A stretch of DNA of 64,000 nt from Girardinichthys multiradiatus. Its lineage: Eukaryota > Chordata > Actinopteri > Cyprinodontiformes > Goodeidae. Made by a program: the position numbers and the translations under genes. Each line of letters starts with the position of its first letter. The stretch's first letter is position 1. Below, in pieces: positions 22,245-32,177 of this stretch. The notes beneath the pieces are model-generated. The model saw only the letters and a program-made list of their open reading frames with translations, was not told where the DNA came from and ran no database searches. The stretch is taken from the NCBI RefSeq assembly GCF_021462225.1, contig NC_061798.1:24777320-24841319 (forward strand), given 5' to 3'.

Positions 22245-23603
22245 TCAGTGAGAGTAAATATAGAGCAGTATAAGATGCAAGAGCAATACAACAGTGCAGG
22301 TGATCATTGTGCAAGTATGGCAGTGCAAGTAAAGCAGGAGTCCATGCTGAGCGTTAATGTAACGCATAGAGTTAAAGGTTACAGGTGTCCTGTCAGCAAA
22401 AAAAGGGGGGGTGTGGGGGAAAGCGAGAGTGTCAGGGTGGTTTCCGGGCTTTGTTAACCAGGCTGGTGGAAGATGGGAAAAAACTGTTCTTGTGGCGTGA
22501 GGTTTTGGTCCGGATGGAACGTAGCCTCCTGCCAGAGGGCAGAGTCTCAAAGAGTCCAGTTCCTGGAGCGACAGTAGACTGCAGCCAATCACCTTCTCAG
22601 CAGACCGAATGACACGCTGCAGCCTGCCCTTATCCTTGGCTGTAGCAGCGGCGTACAAGATGGTGATGGAGGAGGTGAGGATGGACTCAATGATGGCTGT
22701 GTAGAAGTGCACCATCATAGTCTTTGGCAGGTTGAATTTCTTCAGCTGCCGCAGGAAGAACATCCTCTGCTGGGCTTTCTTGATGAGGGAGCTGATGTTT
22801 GGCTCCCACTTGAGATCCTGGGAGATGATGGTTCCCAGGAAGCGGAAAGATTCCACAGTGTCAATTGTGGAGTCACAGAGGGTGATGGGGGCAGGTGGGG
22901 CTGGGTTCTGCCTGAAGTCCACAACCATCTCTACTGTCTTTAGAGCGTTGAGCTCAAGGTTGTTCTGGCTGCACCAGTCCAACAGATGGTCCACCTCCCA
23001 TCTGTACGCAGACTCGTCACCATCAGAGATGAGTCCGATCAGGGTGGTGTCGTCCGCAAACTTCAGAAGCTTGACAGACTGGTTACTGGAGGTGCAGCTG
23101 TTGGTGTACAGGGAGAAGAGCAGAGGAGAGAGAACACAGCCTTGGGGGGAACCGGTGCTGATGGTCAGGGAGTCAGAGACATGCTTCCCCAGCCTCACGC
23201 GCTGCTTCCTGTCAGACAGGAAGTCAGTGAGCCACCTGCAGGTGGAGTCGGGCACACTCAGCTGGGAGAGCTTCTCCTGTAGCAGAACTGGGACGATGGT
23301 GTTGAAGGCAGAGCTGAAATCCACAAACAGGATCCTGGCATAGGTTCCTGTGGAGTCCAGGTGCCGGAGGATGAAGTGAAGGGCTAGGTTGACTGCATCA
23401 TCTACAGACCTCTTGGCTCTGTAGGCAAACTGCAGGGGGTTCAGGAGGGGGTCGGTGATGTCTTTTAGGTGTGAGAGCACAAGGCGCTCAAAGGACTTCA
23501 TCACCACAGAGGTCAGGGCGACGGGTCTGAAGTCATTAAGCCCTGTGGTCCTTGGCTTCTTGGGAACAGGGACGATGGTGGAGGACTTGAAGCAGGCTGG
23601 CAC
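22245..23603 (-). pseudogene. LINE reverse transcriptase domain
   Basis: A 452-codon frame contains the polymerase core: FKSSTIVPVPKKP and NDFRPVALTSVVMKSFERLV (motifs 0-2), FVDFSSAFNTIVP (motif A Asp), STGSPQGCVLSPLLFSLYTN (motif B), LLKFADDTTLIG (the FADD motif C), then FRFLGTIISQDLKWEPN and a thumb region. Near the C-terminus the frame departs from the family and reads on into 3' sequence until the stop at 22245. It should be continuous with the endonuclease, but a break lies at 23604-23671. Neighbouring sequence on the same strand is the rest of this LINE. Confidence 0.88.
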
Positions 23604-23671
23604 ATGACATGTCTCCAGTGAGGTGTTAAAAATGTCTGTGAAGACTGGAGACAGCTGATCAGCGCAGTGCT

Positions 23672-24747
23672 TCAGGCTGGCTGGTGAGACAGAATCCGGA
23701 CCAGCAGCTTTCCGGGGGTTCTGTCTCCTGAAGAGTTTGTTGACGTCCCTCTCCTGGATGGAAAGAGCCGTCCTCGGCGTGGGTAGCGGCTGGTGGGGGG
23801 GAACTTCAGGGTGGGGGTTGGAGGTGCCAAGGCCCCTCTTGAGGTTGGGGAGGTGGGGGTGGTGGATTGTGGCTGCAGCTGTTGGGGGGCGTCGTGGGGG
23901 ATGGTTGCAGGACTGTCCCTTTGTCTTTCAAAGCGGCAGTAGAACTCGTTCAGGTCGTTGGCGAGGCGTCGGTCGTTGATGGAGTGGGGGGCTTTGCAGA
24001 GCTTTAGTTTCTGCCTGTATGCAGGAATCAGGTGGACCATGATGTGGTCGGATTGGCCCAGTGCAGCACGTGGGACGGCGTGATAAGCGTCTCTGATGGT
24101 GGTGTAACAGTGATCCAGAATGTTGTCCTCTCTGGTCGGACATTTTATAAACTGTCTATATTTGGGGAGTTCGTGGGTCAGATTACCTTTGTTAAAGTCG
24201 CCAACGACGATTACTAAGGAGTCCGGGTTGGTCCGCTCCACACTCAGTATCTGGTCGGCGAGCATGCGCTGTGCGACCTGCACGTTAGCTTGCGGCGGGA
24301 TGTAAACACCGACCAGGATGAACAAAGCGAACTCACGGGGGGAATAGAAAGGCTTACAGTTTATGATGAAGGCTTCCAGGTCTGGAGAACAGTGCTGCTG
24401 AATCACTGTCACGTCGTTGCACCAACCACTGTTGAGGTAAAAACAGATTCCTCCACCTTTAGCTTTGCCGGAGGTGTTCCGTGTCTCTGTCCGCTCTGTA
24501 GAGCTGGAATCCTGCCAGCTCTTTTGTTGGGAAGTGAGCGCACGTTAGAGAGAAATATTCCAGGTAACGGTGTTCGTAGTCCACGCTGGCTAAGACGTAC
24601 CAGCACCCCAGCCCGTTTCCCTCTCTTCCGGCGTTTCACCGCGTGAACAAAGGTGAGCGCACCTTTGACCAGAATGTCCAAAAATTCCAGAGCAGTAGGC
24701 AGAAAAGTTGGAAATAACTCCTCTGGTATAGTAGCCCTGATGTTCAT
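23672..24747 (-). pseudogene. LINE endonuclease domain (exonuclease-endonuclease-phosphatase fold), frameshifted
   Basis: The first frame (24747-24409) ends in the N-terminal endonuclease sequence RTPLPGIFLSNVRSLPNK, the usual start of the fold in this LINE group. A shift then leads into a second frame with VGVYIPPQANVQVAQRML, VIVVGDFN (catalytic Asp/Asn), NILDHCYTT and LGQSDHIMV (the SDH catalytic motif). After it comes a Pro/Ser-rich linker towards the polymerase. The domain nicks target DNA to prime reverse transcription. Two frames are needed to read it, so this copy is dead. Confidence 0.85.
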
Positions 24748-25073
24748 GAGTTCTTCTCTGGTGAGAGAGCTCCGGTTACCTGCTTGGTAGTTTAGTTGGA
24801 TTGTTTTAGCATGGTGAAGAGTTTGTTGATTGAAATATGTTTGACTTTGAGTTGATTTATTTTTGTTAATAAATTCTTGTATTTTAAGAAATTATGTGAA
24901 TTCATTCCATGTGTGTGCAGAGTTTTGCTGTTCAATAATGTCAGAGCTTGGCTCATCCCTTTCGATTTTGTCCTAATACCACCGCCTTATTGGGCTGGTA
25001 TTCACAGGACAACCCTTAACAGACTGAAATATTATTTGATAAAATATTAATATTCATATTCATAATCACAACA

Positions 25074-26127
25074 GTACCCTTTGCATAGTCCTCTTTGACA
25101 TGCCTTGAAGGACTTTATGACAAATTATGAGCCCGGTAAGGTGTAAATGAAACCTTCAGAAAAATTATTTGGGAGGTGCAGAAACAACTTTCAGCATACC
25201 CATGTTCGCTTGTCATATGCACAACCGATATCTTGACCATATCATGCCGTCTGCTGTCTGTTAGGCCTTTTGTCCGAGCATACTCATTGATGATCCTGTC
25301 TCCTCCTGGTATGTTCTTTAGATGTTATTTTCTTTTCAAGAATTTATCAGTATAGTTAAGGTTTATTTACATATTGACGATCATGGCCTGAAATCCACGT
25401 TTTATAATGGGGGAAAGGCACCCCTAACATGGTTCACATACACATATACACTTGGAGGGGGGTAGGGTGGGGGCAATCTTACTTGGGCAAGAAAGAAGTC
25501 TTCAACTATCTGTCTTGTTGGAGGACTGTATTGCAACATTATGGCATCATCGGAGTGGCATCATTAGTTTCTCCAATGGAACTGATAAAGGAGCTGCTTG
25601 CAGAACAACTCAGCTGATCCCTGCAATCATCTAAACATAAAGTAAATGTAGTTAACAGTAACTAACAAACAGTAAAAATAAGTTTTATATTTCCAAAAAA
25701 CCACATAACTGTAATTCAAAATGACTGAACTAACAAGTCAGCCTATTTATTTGCTTGTCTCACACAGAAAATATGACACATATAAATGTTGCCAAACTCA
25801 TGCACATATGATTTTTTTTTTTTTTACAGTAACAGCCTAGGCTTTGTACAGTAACCAGCCTTTGAATCACTTTGGACAAAGGTGGTATTGCTGATTTACA
25901 AATGTTTTCAAATGCTGTGTGAAATGCTAGAAAGGTAAAAGTCTTTATGAGCACATCCCAGATTGGTGATGTACAATGAACAGGTATCAACCTAAATATC
26001 CTGATCTGGACTGTAGTTTCTCTGCCCACTACCCTGTCAATTAAACAAAATATGCCCAAAAATATCTAATACAAACATAAACAAATAACGCTTCCAAACA
26101 ACCTACCTTATGGATTTGGATATTGTA
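25074..26127. other. probable intron remnant of the split minus-strand gene
   Basis: It lies between the N-terminal exons at 26128-26504 and the C-terminal part at 20700-21460. A minus-strand piece around 25550-25630 (SCSASSSFISSIGETNDATP across a short frame) could be a decayed Ser-rich exon, but I cannot prove it. A poly(T) run is at 25811-25825. Confidence 0.35.
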
Positions 26128-26504
26128 CTAAACAAATTTCCACCACACCAAGGTTTGGATTTTCAAAAGGAGGTCAAACACCTCTTCATCAGATTCAGTC
26201 TTTGAGTCAAAAATGTTTAAGTCCAAGGTTGGGATGTTGAAATCTCTGGCAGCTGTGAACATAACAAAATTGCAACACATGTTTGAAATAAGGCATAGGA
26301 AGTAAAAAGGACAACAATAAAAATATATATAGTGACTATAACAGCACCATCCCCAAAACATGACTGATTCAAAGAATCTATAAAGTATGCTCGAAACGTT
26401 TGGTATTTGCACGCACCACATTCCAATAACAAGCTGTAAGTCAGTTGGCCTTCAAAACACATGTACTTCTGTCGTTGTCTGTAGTTCACAAGGACAGCTT
26501 GCAT
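26128..26504 (-). pseudogene. two N-terminal exons of the same multicopy fish family, ubiquitin-like fold
   Basis: Exon 1 (26504-26417) reads MQAVLVNYRQRQKYMCFEGQ and ends GAATGTG before a donor-like GTGCGTGC. Exon 2 starts at 26252 after a pyrimidine-rich tract and CACAG, and reads AARDFNIPTLDLNIFDSKTE followed by SDEEVFDLLLK. Joining them keeps the frame (the codon GCT spans the junction). The joined product resembles the N-terminal beta-grasp domain, with a pattern like IFDxxxTExDEEVF, that I associate with the KHYFMVHYP family. Exon 2 probably ended at the GTG near 26147; beyond it the frame meets TAG at 26130-26128. Family assignment is from memory of the pattern. Confidence 0.6.
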
Positions 26505-26507
26505 TGT

Positions 26508-26948
26508 TTGTGGTATAAAAAAATAGTTTTAAATGATCAGATAAAAATACTTATAAGATGAACAGACACACATATATTCATATCTATTAGGCATATTTCT
26601 GATGACATGAATCCATGTAAAATGGTAATGCCAACTCTACTTTGCAGCAATGTGAAGTTTATTTTAATCTACAACACACTTGCTACCAGAATGTTGCTAA
26701 AACTGCAGAATTGCTAAAATAGACTGCAACAGTGCACACAAATCAATTCAGAGTAAAAACACAGCTGTTTGCTAACCAAGCCGCAGGTTGAAACTGTCTT
26801 GTTTTTCATGGCGGTTAACAAACAACTGAAAGGTCCATTACTGCCACCCTCTAATTAGATTATGGATGTGAATATACCATAACACCATCATATTCTATTA
26901 AATAGGCTGAAACCGTCCACATACAAGAATCACTCCATTCACTCCTGT
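26508..26948. other. spacer upstream of the decayed gene
   Basis: AT-rich with no coding signal. If the gene assignment is right, its old promoter would lie here, but I see no convincing TATA or CpG-rich start. Confidence 0.4.
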
Positions 26949-26949
26949 G

Positions 26950-27913
26950 AGGAAGGGGGAGAAAGGGTCCGCGCGCTGGGTGGCTAGCAACTATCCTTAT
27001 TGGGCTAGGCTCTTCAGCTAAACTTGGGCTAGGTACTTTGGTGTGTGTCTGCTCACTCCTGGTGTCTGCTAGCCGGGACCTGGGCCCCTGGGCTCTGTCG
27101 GGCTTCTGCTTGGGGAGTGATGTGTCCCGGAATCTCGGGTCTCTGGGTCCTTGGCTGGATCTGCTCCAGTGTAGACGGTTGCCGGCAGGGCCGGTGGGCT
27201 TCTTGCTGCAGCTCCCTGGGGCTTCTGCACTGTGGCTGCTGGGTGGTTCCCCTGGGGCTCTCCTCTGCTCCCACCTCTGGAGGGGGGTTGCGGTAGTCCT
27301 GGTGGTGGTTCTCCTGGGGTTCCTGTGCTCTGAAGGGCCTTTGGATGTCTGTGGCTCTGATCTCCTCCGTGTCTCTCTTGGGTACAGTGGGCGGGTCTAT
27401 GGCTCTTCACACTTGCTATTGCATATTTTTATGGAGAAATCTTTTAAACACAAACTCTTTTGCGCTTAAACCCACAGGAATTTAGATTCATATGTTAAAA
27501 GATACACAGATGTTCTATATTGACCCGGAGTTACCACCAAATGCATCTTGCATTCATTAGTAGCGTGCCCTTTTTTGTAACATTGCTGTTGTTATATATG
27601 TTTCTGCAGGTGTAGAAGCAATATTCTAGGGTGTTACCTTGTAATCTATCCTTTTTTCTCTCTATTATTTTCTCCTCTTCCCATTTCCTTTTTGTCCCTC
27701 CTTTCTCTTTCTTAATTTTTATTTTTTTCCTTTTTGTTTTTGTCTCCTTGTCCATAACAATTGAAATAATCCCAAAGCAGTTTCTAATAAAGTCTTTTAT
27801 AAATATCAAGCAGAGCATAATAGCATTAGCTCCACTTGTGAAAGTAAATCTATTGGGCTTCTTCTTGGCACTCAGACAACAGTTCTGAGTGCTACTCTGC
27901 CTGACAAAAAAAA
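26950..27913 (+). mobile_element. unclassified GC-rich retroposon-like repeat, copy 1
   Basis: A GC-rich 5' half (many CTGGGGCTC-type words, 27030-27400) is followed by TTTTTATGGAGAAA, a T-rich middle, the words AAATATCAAGCAGAGC and ACTTGTGAAAGTAAATCT, and finally CTGCCTGAC with an A9 run. An inverted copy at 58158-59400 aligns over the whole stretch, also ending next to an A/T run. A shared 3' end with poly(A) points to retroposition. Open frames in the GC-rich half look like composition artefacts, since both strands are open and no domain is visible. Confidence 0.6.
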
Positions 27914-28096
27914 AGAAGATACACATTGACCCTTTACCCAAATTAAGGCCTTCACTGATGCCGACTGCCCCCATTAACCATAAAACCACTTTAGCAACTT
28001 TATCTTTTAAGGCCACGTCTGTTCCCACACCCCAAACTTGCCCATTCAAACTTAATATGGGAACACCAAACATTGGGCATTGAAAGGTGAAAGGTA
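27914..28096. other. short spacer between two elements
   Basis: No feature recognised between the poly(A) end and the Harbinger terminal repeat. Confidence 0.4.
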
Positions 28097-28280
28097 CGGT
28101 GCCCAGGGGGTGCAAACCAACATTACAAAATCTGAAACACTTTTACAAACCTAAAGACAAATTTACATTTCAGAAAACAATTTAACAAGATGCGAAACAT
28201 TTTTACAAGTACTGAAACAAATTTACATTTGACAAAGTCAACCAGAAAGGGAATGTACCAACACCGAGACTGACCCGGAA
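28097..28280 (+). repeat. Harbinger left terminal inverted repeat
   Basis: Aligns with the reverse complement of 33925-34108. The shared blocks include CAAACCAACATTACAAAAT, AAACCTAAAGACAAATTTAC and AACAATTTAACAAGATGCGA. Confidence 0.93.
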
Positions 28281-28351
28281 GTCAGCCTCAGGGACTGCAT
28301 CCTTCGAAGGACCCAGTCTACGTGGGCTGTGTCCTTCGTTGACCGCTAAAA

Positions 28352-28392
28352 CCAGCGCCATAGAAAAAGAAAGGGTCTTTCTATGGCGCTGG
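28352..28392. repeat. 15-bp perfect hairpin inside the left end of the Harbinger element
   Basis: Arms 28352-28366 and 28378-28392 are exact complements (CCAGCGCCATAGAAA) around an 11-base purine-rich loop. Both sides are bordered by TAAAA, so the symmetry may extend in a looser form. Confidence 0.9.
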
Positions 28393-28735
28393 CTAAAACC
28401 ACGGAGGCCAGAAGTGAGCAGCCGCGGATTGGGACGGTCTAACCTTTACCAGCAGTTCCCACCCTCACCTCATCGTAACAACTATCGCCTAGCAACCATT
28501 GCTGCGAGGAGAAAAAAGCAGTTAAAGAAGAATGGAGCCGAACTTCTGGTAATTTTATTTTTAATTTTTGAGGAACTTTAGCAGTTTTATTGTCGTCGCA
28601 GACATCTCCTTTATCTCCAGCTGAGAGACAATCATGTTCAGGTAAAAAAGATGTTTGATTTAACTTAAAGCTTCTAGCCAATAAACAAATAGATAACTTT
28701 ATGGCTAATGTATGTCGACATATTTTATATATATA

Positions 28736-30215
28736 CACTGCTCAAAAAAATAAAGGGAACACTTAAACAACACAATATAACTCCAAGTAAATCAAACTTC
28801 TGTGAAATCAAACTCTCCACTTAGGAAGCAACACTGATTGACAATCAATTTCACATGCTGTTGTGCAAATGGAATAGACAACAGGGGAAATCTTTGGCGA
28901 TTAGCAAGACACACTCAATAAAGGAGTGGTTCTGCAGGTGGGGACCACAGACCACTTCTCAGTACCTATGCTTTCTGGCTGATGTTTTGGTCACTTTTGA
29001 ATGTTGTTGGTACTTTTACACTCGTGGTAGCATGAGACGTCTCTACAACCCACACAAGTGGCTCAGGTAGTGCAGCTCATCCAGGATGGGACATCAATGC
29101 GAGCTGTGGCAAGAAGGTTTGCTGTGTTTGTCAGCGTAGTGTCCAGAGCCTGGAGGCGCTACCAGGAGACTGGCCAGTACACCAGGAGACATGGAGGAGG
29201 CCGTAGGAGGACAACAACCCAGCAGCAGGACCGCCACCTCCACTTTTGTGCAAGGAGGAACTGGAGGAGCACTGCCAGAGCCCTGCAAAATGACCTCCAG
29301 CATGCCACAAATGTGCATGTGTCTACACAAACGGTTAGAAACCGACTCCATGAGGATGGTATGAGGGCCCAACATCCACAAATGGGGGTTGTGCTCAATG
29401 CCCAACACCATGCAGGATGCTTGGAATTTGCCAGAGAACACCAGGATTGGCAAATTCGCCACTGGCACCCTGTGCTCTTCACAAATGAAAGCAGGTTCAC
29501 ACTGAGCACATGTGACAGACGTGACAGAGTCTGGAGACACCGTGGACAGCGATCTGCTGCCTGCAACATCCTTCAGCATGACCGGTTTGGCAGTAGGTCA
29601 GTAATGGTGTAGGGTGGCATTTCTTTGGAGGGCCGCACGGCCTCACCAGAGGTAGTCTGACTGCCATTAGGTACCAAGATGAGATCCTCAGACCCCTTGT
29701 GAAACCATATGCTGGTGCGGTTGGCCCTGGGTTCCTCCTAATGCAGGACAATGCTAGACCTCATATGGCTGGAGTGTGTCAGCAGTTCCTGCAAGATGAA
29801 GACATTGAAGCTGTGGACTAGCCCACCCGTTCCCCAGACCTGAATCCGATTGAGCACATCTGGGACATTATGTCTCGTTCCATCCACCGTAACGTTGCAC
29901 CACAGACTGTTCAGGAGTTGGCGGATGCTTTAGTCCAGGTCTGGGAGGAGATCCCTCAGGAGACCAACTGCCATCTCATCAGGAGCATGCCCAGGCGTTG
30001 TAGGGAGGTCATACAGGCACGTGGAGGCCACATACAATAGTGAGCCTCATTTTGACTTGTTTTAAGGACATTACATCAAAGTTGGATCAGCCTGTAGTGT
30101 GTTTTTCCACTTTAATTTTGCGTGTGACTCCAAATCCAGGCCTCCATTGGTTAATAAATTTAATTTCCATTGATGATTTTTGTGTGACTTTGTTGTCAGC
30201 ACATTCAACTTTGTA
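28736..30215 (+). mobile_element. Tc1-like element nested in the Harbinger, 3' end missing
   Basis: The left terminus CACTGCTCAAAAAAATAAAG follows TA at 28734-28735 and is the known end of a fish Tc1-like family whose two ends are complementary. The body runs through a transposase to TTGTTGTCAGCACATTCAAC near 30210. The expected right terminus (TTATTTTTTTGAGCAGTG) is absent, so the right end was deleted. Confidence 0.85.
29032..30040 (+). pseudogene. Tc1-like transposase with two nonsense codons and a mutated catalytic Asp
   Basis: The frame begins [12 protein letters not shown] or slightly later and continues, after a stop/shift, as [20 protein letters not shown] (helix-turn-helix). It has [17 protein letters not shown], then [13 protein letters not shown], where the first catalytic Asp of the family (FTDESRF) has become Asn. 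TAG at 29610-29612 replaces the Trp codon of a VMVWGG motif, and TAG at 29819-29821 replaces the Trp before the PDLNPIEHIWD motif. LMQDNARPH (second Asp) and the Glu remain. The end is RGGHIQ with TAG. It is full length but clearly dead. Confidence 0.88.
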
Positions 30216-30389
30216 CACAACATAGATGGGAATTATAAATATCTGATCCCCTCTGGCTGGTCTTAGATAATTATATAATAATGCAGTGTTTTTGGTGTAT
30301 TAGTATCTACTTGCTTTGATCACTTAAAATATCCAGTAGCATGCCTTAAAAATAATGTGTTTTTTCATCTCCATTCTTTCCTTTTCTAG

Positions 30390-31546
30390 ACCAGACCCCT
30401 TTACTGCAGGATCAACCTGAGTGTCCCAGTCCTGAAACGCTTCTTCAACCAGGAGGACACCAGGCCTAATTTGCGGCCGAGCATGGAGTCTCTGGCAGTG
30501 CTGCCTAATCTTTTGCACCAGGATCGGCGACATGGATGAGATGCTACTATTGAGACCTTGGTTTTTCTTTTCTGGCTGGCAAGTGGCACATCCTACAGAG
30601 TGGTCTGCAGAGTGTTTTGGATGCCTCGCTCCACTATCCATTGCATCGTCCACAGAGTTAAAAAGGAGATCGTGGCTATTCGTCACCAGGTTATCTACCT
30701 TCCAAAGACCCCTGAGGACTTGAAGGCAGTTTCCCGTGGGTTTGCAGGGCTGGCACGCCACAGAGCTTTTCTTAAAGCTGTGGGTGCAATTGACGGCTGC
30801 CATATCCGCATCAGGTGTCCAAGCAGCCCTGATGGTCATTGCTACAGGAACAAGAAACTCTTCCCTTCCATAATCATACAAGCAGTTTCTGACCATCGGG
30901 GCCATTTTATTGACACATATGTGGGCTGGCCTGAGTCAGTGCATGACTCTAGGGTGCTCCGCCACAGCCCACTGTACAGACAGTCAGTTTATCCTCCTCC
31001 AGGGCATTTTATCCTTGCTGATGGAGGGTAACCATGCCTCCAATATCCACTCACCCTCATCACTCCCTACAAGAGGACAAGACAAGGTGTGGGAGCTCAG
31101 CGCTTTAACAGCCATCATTCCAAAAACACGCTCTATTATAGAGTGTGTTTTTGGAATGATGAAAACCAGATTCAGGGCCATCTTCCTGCAAGCGTTGGAG
31201 GTGCACCACAACTTGGTACCTCATGTAGGTTTTGACCTAGATCCATTTTACATATATATTATGCATAATATATACACAAACACATATGCACCCTCTTTTA
31301 AATTGTTTTCAGGTCATAACAGCATGTGCCATCCTCCACAACATCTGCCTTGGTGCTGGGGATGTCATGGCCCCAGAGGATGACCCAGATGAGGCTGTAG
31401 AAGAGGATGAGGGTGAGGTTGGGACTGAGGCAGTCAGCGGTGCTCTCTGGCGGGACCAGCTTTCAGCTGAAGTGTCCGCCCTGGAGGAGGTACCACCAGA
31501 ACATGACTACTACAAGTATAATATTATAGGTGTGATTAATTTTTGA
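30390..31546 (+). pseudogene. Harbinger nuclease (DDE, HARBI1-like), broken
   Basis: After a splice acceptor TTTTCTAG at 30389, the exon reads on through FLFWLASGTSYRVVCRVF and STIHCIVHRVKKEIV to the DDE nuclease. The catalytic residues are all visible: AVGAIDGCHIRI (first Asp), GWPESVHDSRVLRHS (second Asp) and RSIIECVFGMMKTRFR (Glu). An 88-bp intron (GT at 31225, AG at 31311-31312) joins in frame to VITACAILHNICLGAGD and an acidic tail. Damage: a TAA where Tyr is expected after FILADGG (about 31030) and a one-base insertion near 31122-31126. A polyadenylation AATAAA lies at 32022. The family excises and integrates DNA together with the Myb-like partner. Confidence 0.88.
31113..31161. repeat. 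23-bp inverted repeat inside the nuclease catalytic region
   Basis: Arms 31113-31135 and 31139-31161 pair with a single mismatch around a 3-base loop. They cover codons on both sides of the catalytic Glu. The left arm carries the frameshifting extra A. Confidence 0.92.
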
Positions 31547-31639
31547 GGGGTATAACTAATTGTAATATTTTGTGAGCACCATCTTCTAATTCTGCATTTT
31601 TCCGATTAAATCTTAGTGATGTGGCAGCGGTCAATTCAG

Positions 31640-31915
31640 CCAGCCCTTTAAACCCACTTGATGGACGATGACGTGGACAGCGGAGAGAGGCATCACAAAC
31701 ATCTGCAGACCACCTGTGTGATGCTTCGCTCACCATCCAGAAAGACAAACCACAGGTCTCAGTTGCAGCATCCCATCCATGTCTCTGACTTTGTGAAAGA
31801 TTTAGCCACACCGCCAGAGACTTTCTGTTCAGAAAGAAATCTGCCTTTTTGTTCTGTTGTAGAGGTGTTCCAGGAACTTGTCACTCAGGTTGGTCCTGCT
31901 GTCGCCATAGTAAAT
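31640..31915 (-). pseudogene. inverted diverged copy of the nuclease exon (30400-30670)
   Basis: Read on the minus strand, this stretch matches the plus-strand start of the nuclease exon over about 260 bp. Shared words include CAACCTGAGTG, AAGTCTCTGGC aligned with GAGTCTCTGGC, GACATGGATG, TGAGACC and GGTGGTCTGCAGA aligned with AGTGGTCTGCAGA. It lies downstream of the nuclease stop but before its polyadenylation signal. It could be a remnant of a second Harbinger copy or an inverted duplication within this one. Confidence 0.75.
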
Positions 31916-32177
31916 ACTTGTACATAGTTTTATTTTATGCCTTTTGTTTCTTGTAATCTTGATCTGTTTGAATGTTCTTTTGTTCCCCCAATCTGTTTAA
32001 AATGCTGTTTGTATTTTTCCTAATAAATTCTGTCTATAACTTTAAATGAAGTTGATGTATTGTTAGATCCAATGTAAATAACATTAGTGACAAAAACAAT
32101 TTTAAAATTTATTAGAACACCATAAAACTTTAAGAAACAATCTGAACAAAACTTAATATTATTTATTTTATATCACC

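Larger units (their letters stand above)
22098..24779 (-). mobile_element. L2/CR1-group LINE, 5' truncated, about 2.7 kb
   Basis: On the minus strand the element carries an endonuclease and a reverse transcriptase and ends with the characteristic 3' tail, complementary to ATTCAGAATCAGAAAAGCTT at 22101-22120. It is flanked by CTGCTT at 22092-22097 and 24780-24785; the unbroken word is seen in the related LTR at about 5306, so this is a true target duplication. There is no ORF1, as expected for 5' truncation during target-primed reverse transcription. Confidence 0.88.
21468..25073 (+). mobile_element. family W LTR copy, 5' truncated and split by a LINE
   Basis: The sequence at 21468-22091 and 24786-25073 matches, in order and on the opposite strand, the 4980-5740 part of the complete unit. 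Shared words include GTAAGTAAACACCATTAAGC, TTGTCTAAATGTTGCTGATT, ATAATCCTTGGTTCTCAAAC, TTGAAATATGTTTGACTTTG and GGTATTCACAGGACAACCCT. It ends CACAACA at 25073, like the reference copy. The first third of the unit is missing. A LINE lies inside at 22098-24779 and splits the word ATTCTGCTTGGT. Confidence 0.8.

Noticed and set aside
22707..23343. Plus-strand frames of up to 203 codons opposite the LINE
   Set aside because: They are antisense to the reverse transcriptase frame, whose motifs A, B and C are unmistakable.
24290..24646. 118-codon plus-strand frame
   Set aside because: Antisense shadow of the LINE endonuclease region.
27038..27469. 143-codon Gly/Leu/Cys-rich frame and frames on both strands
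   Set aside because: GC-rich repeat sequence gives open frames on several strands at once. The inverted copy at 58.6-59.0 kb does not keep any of them.
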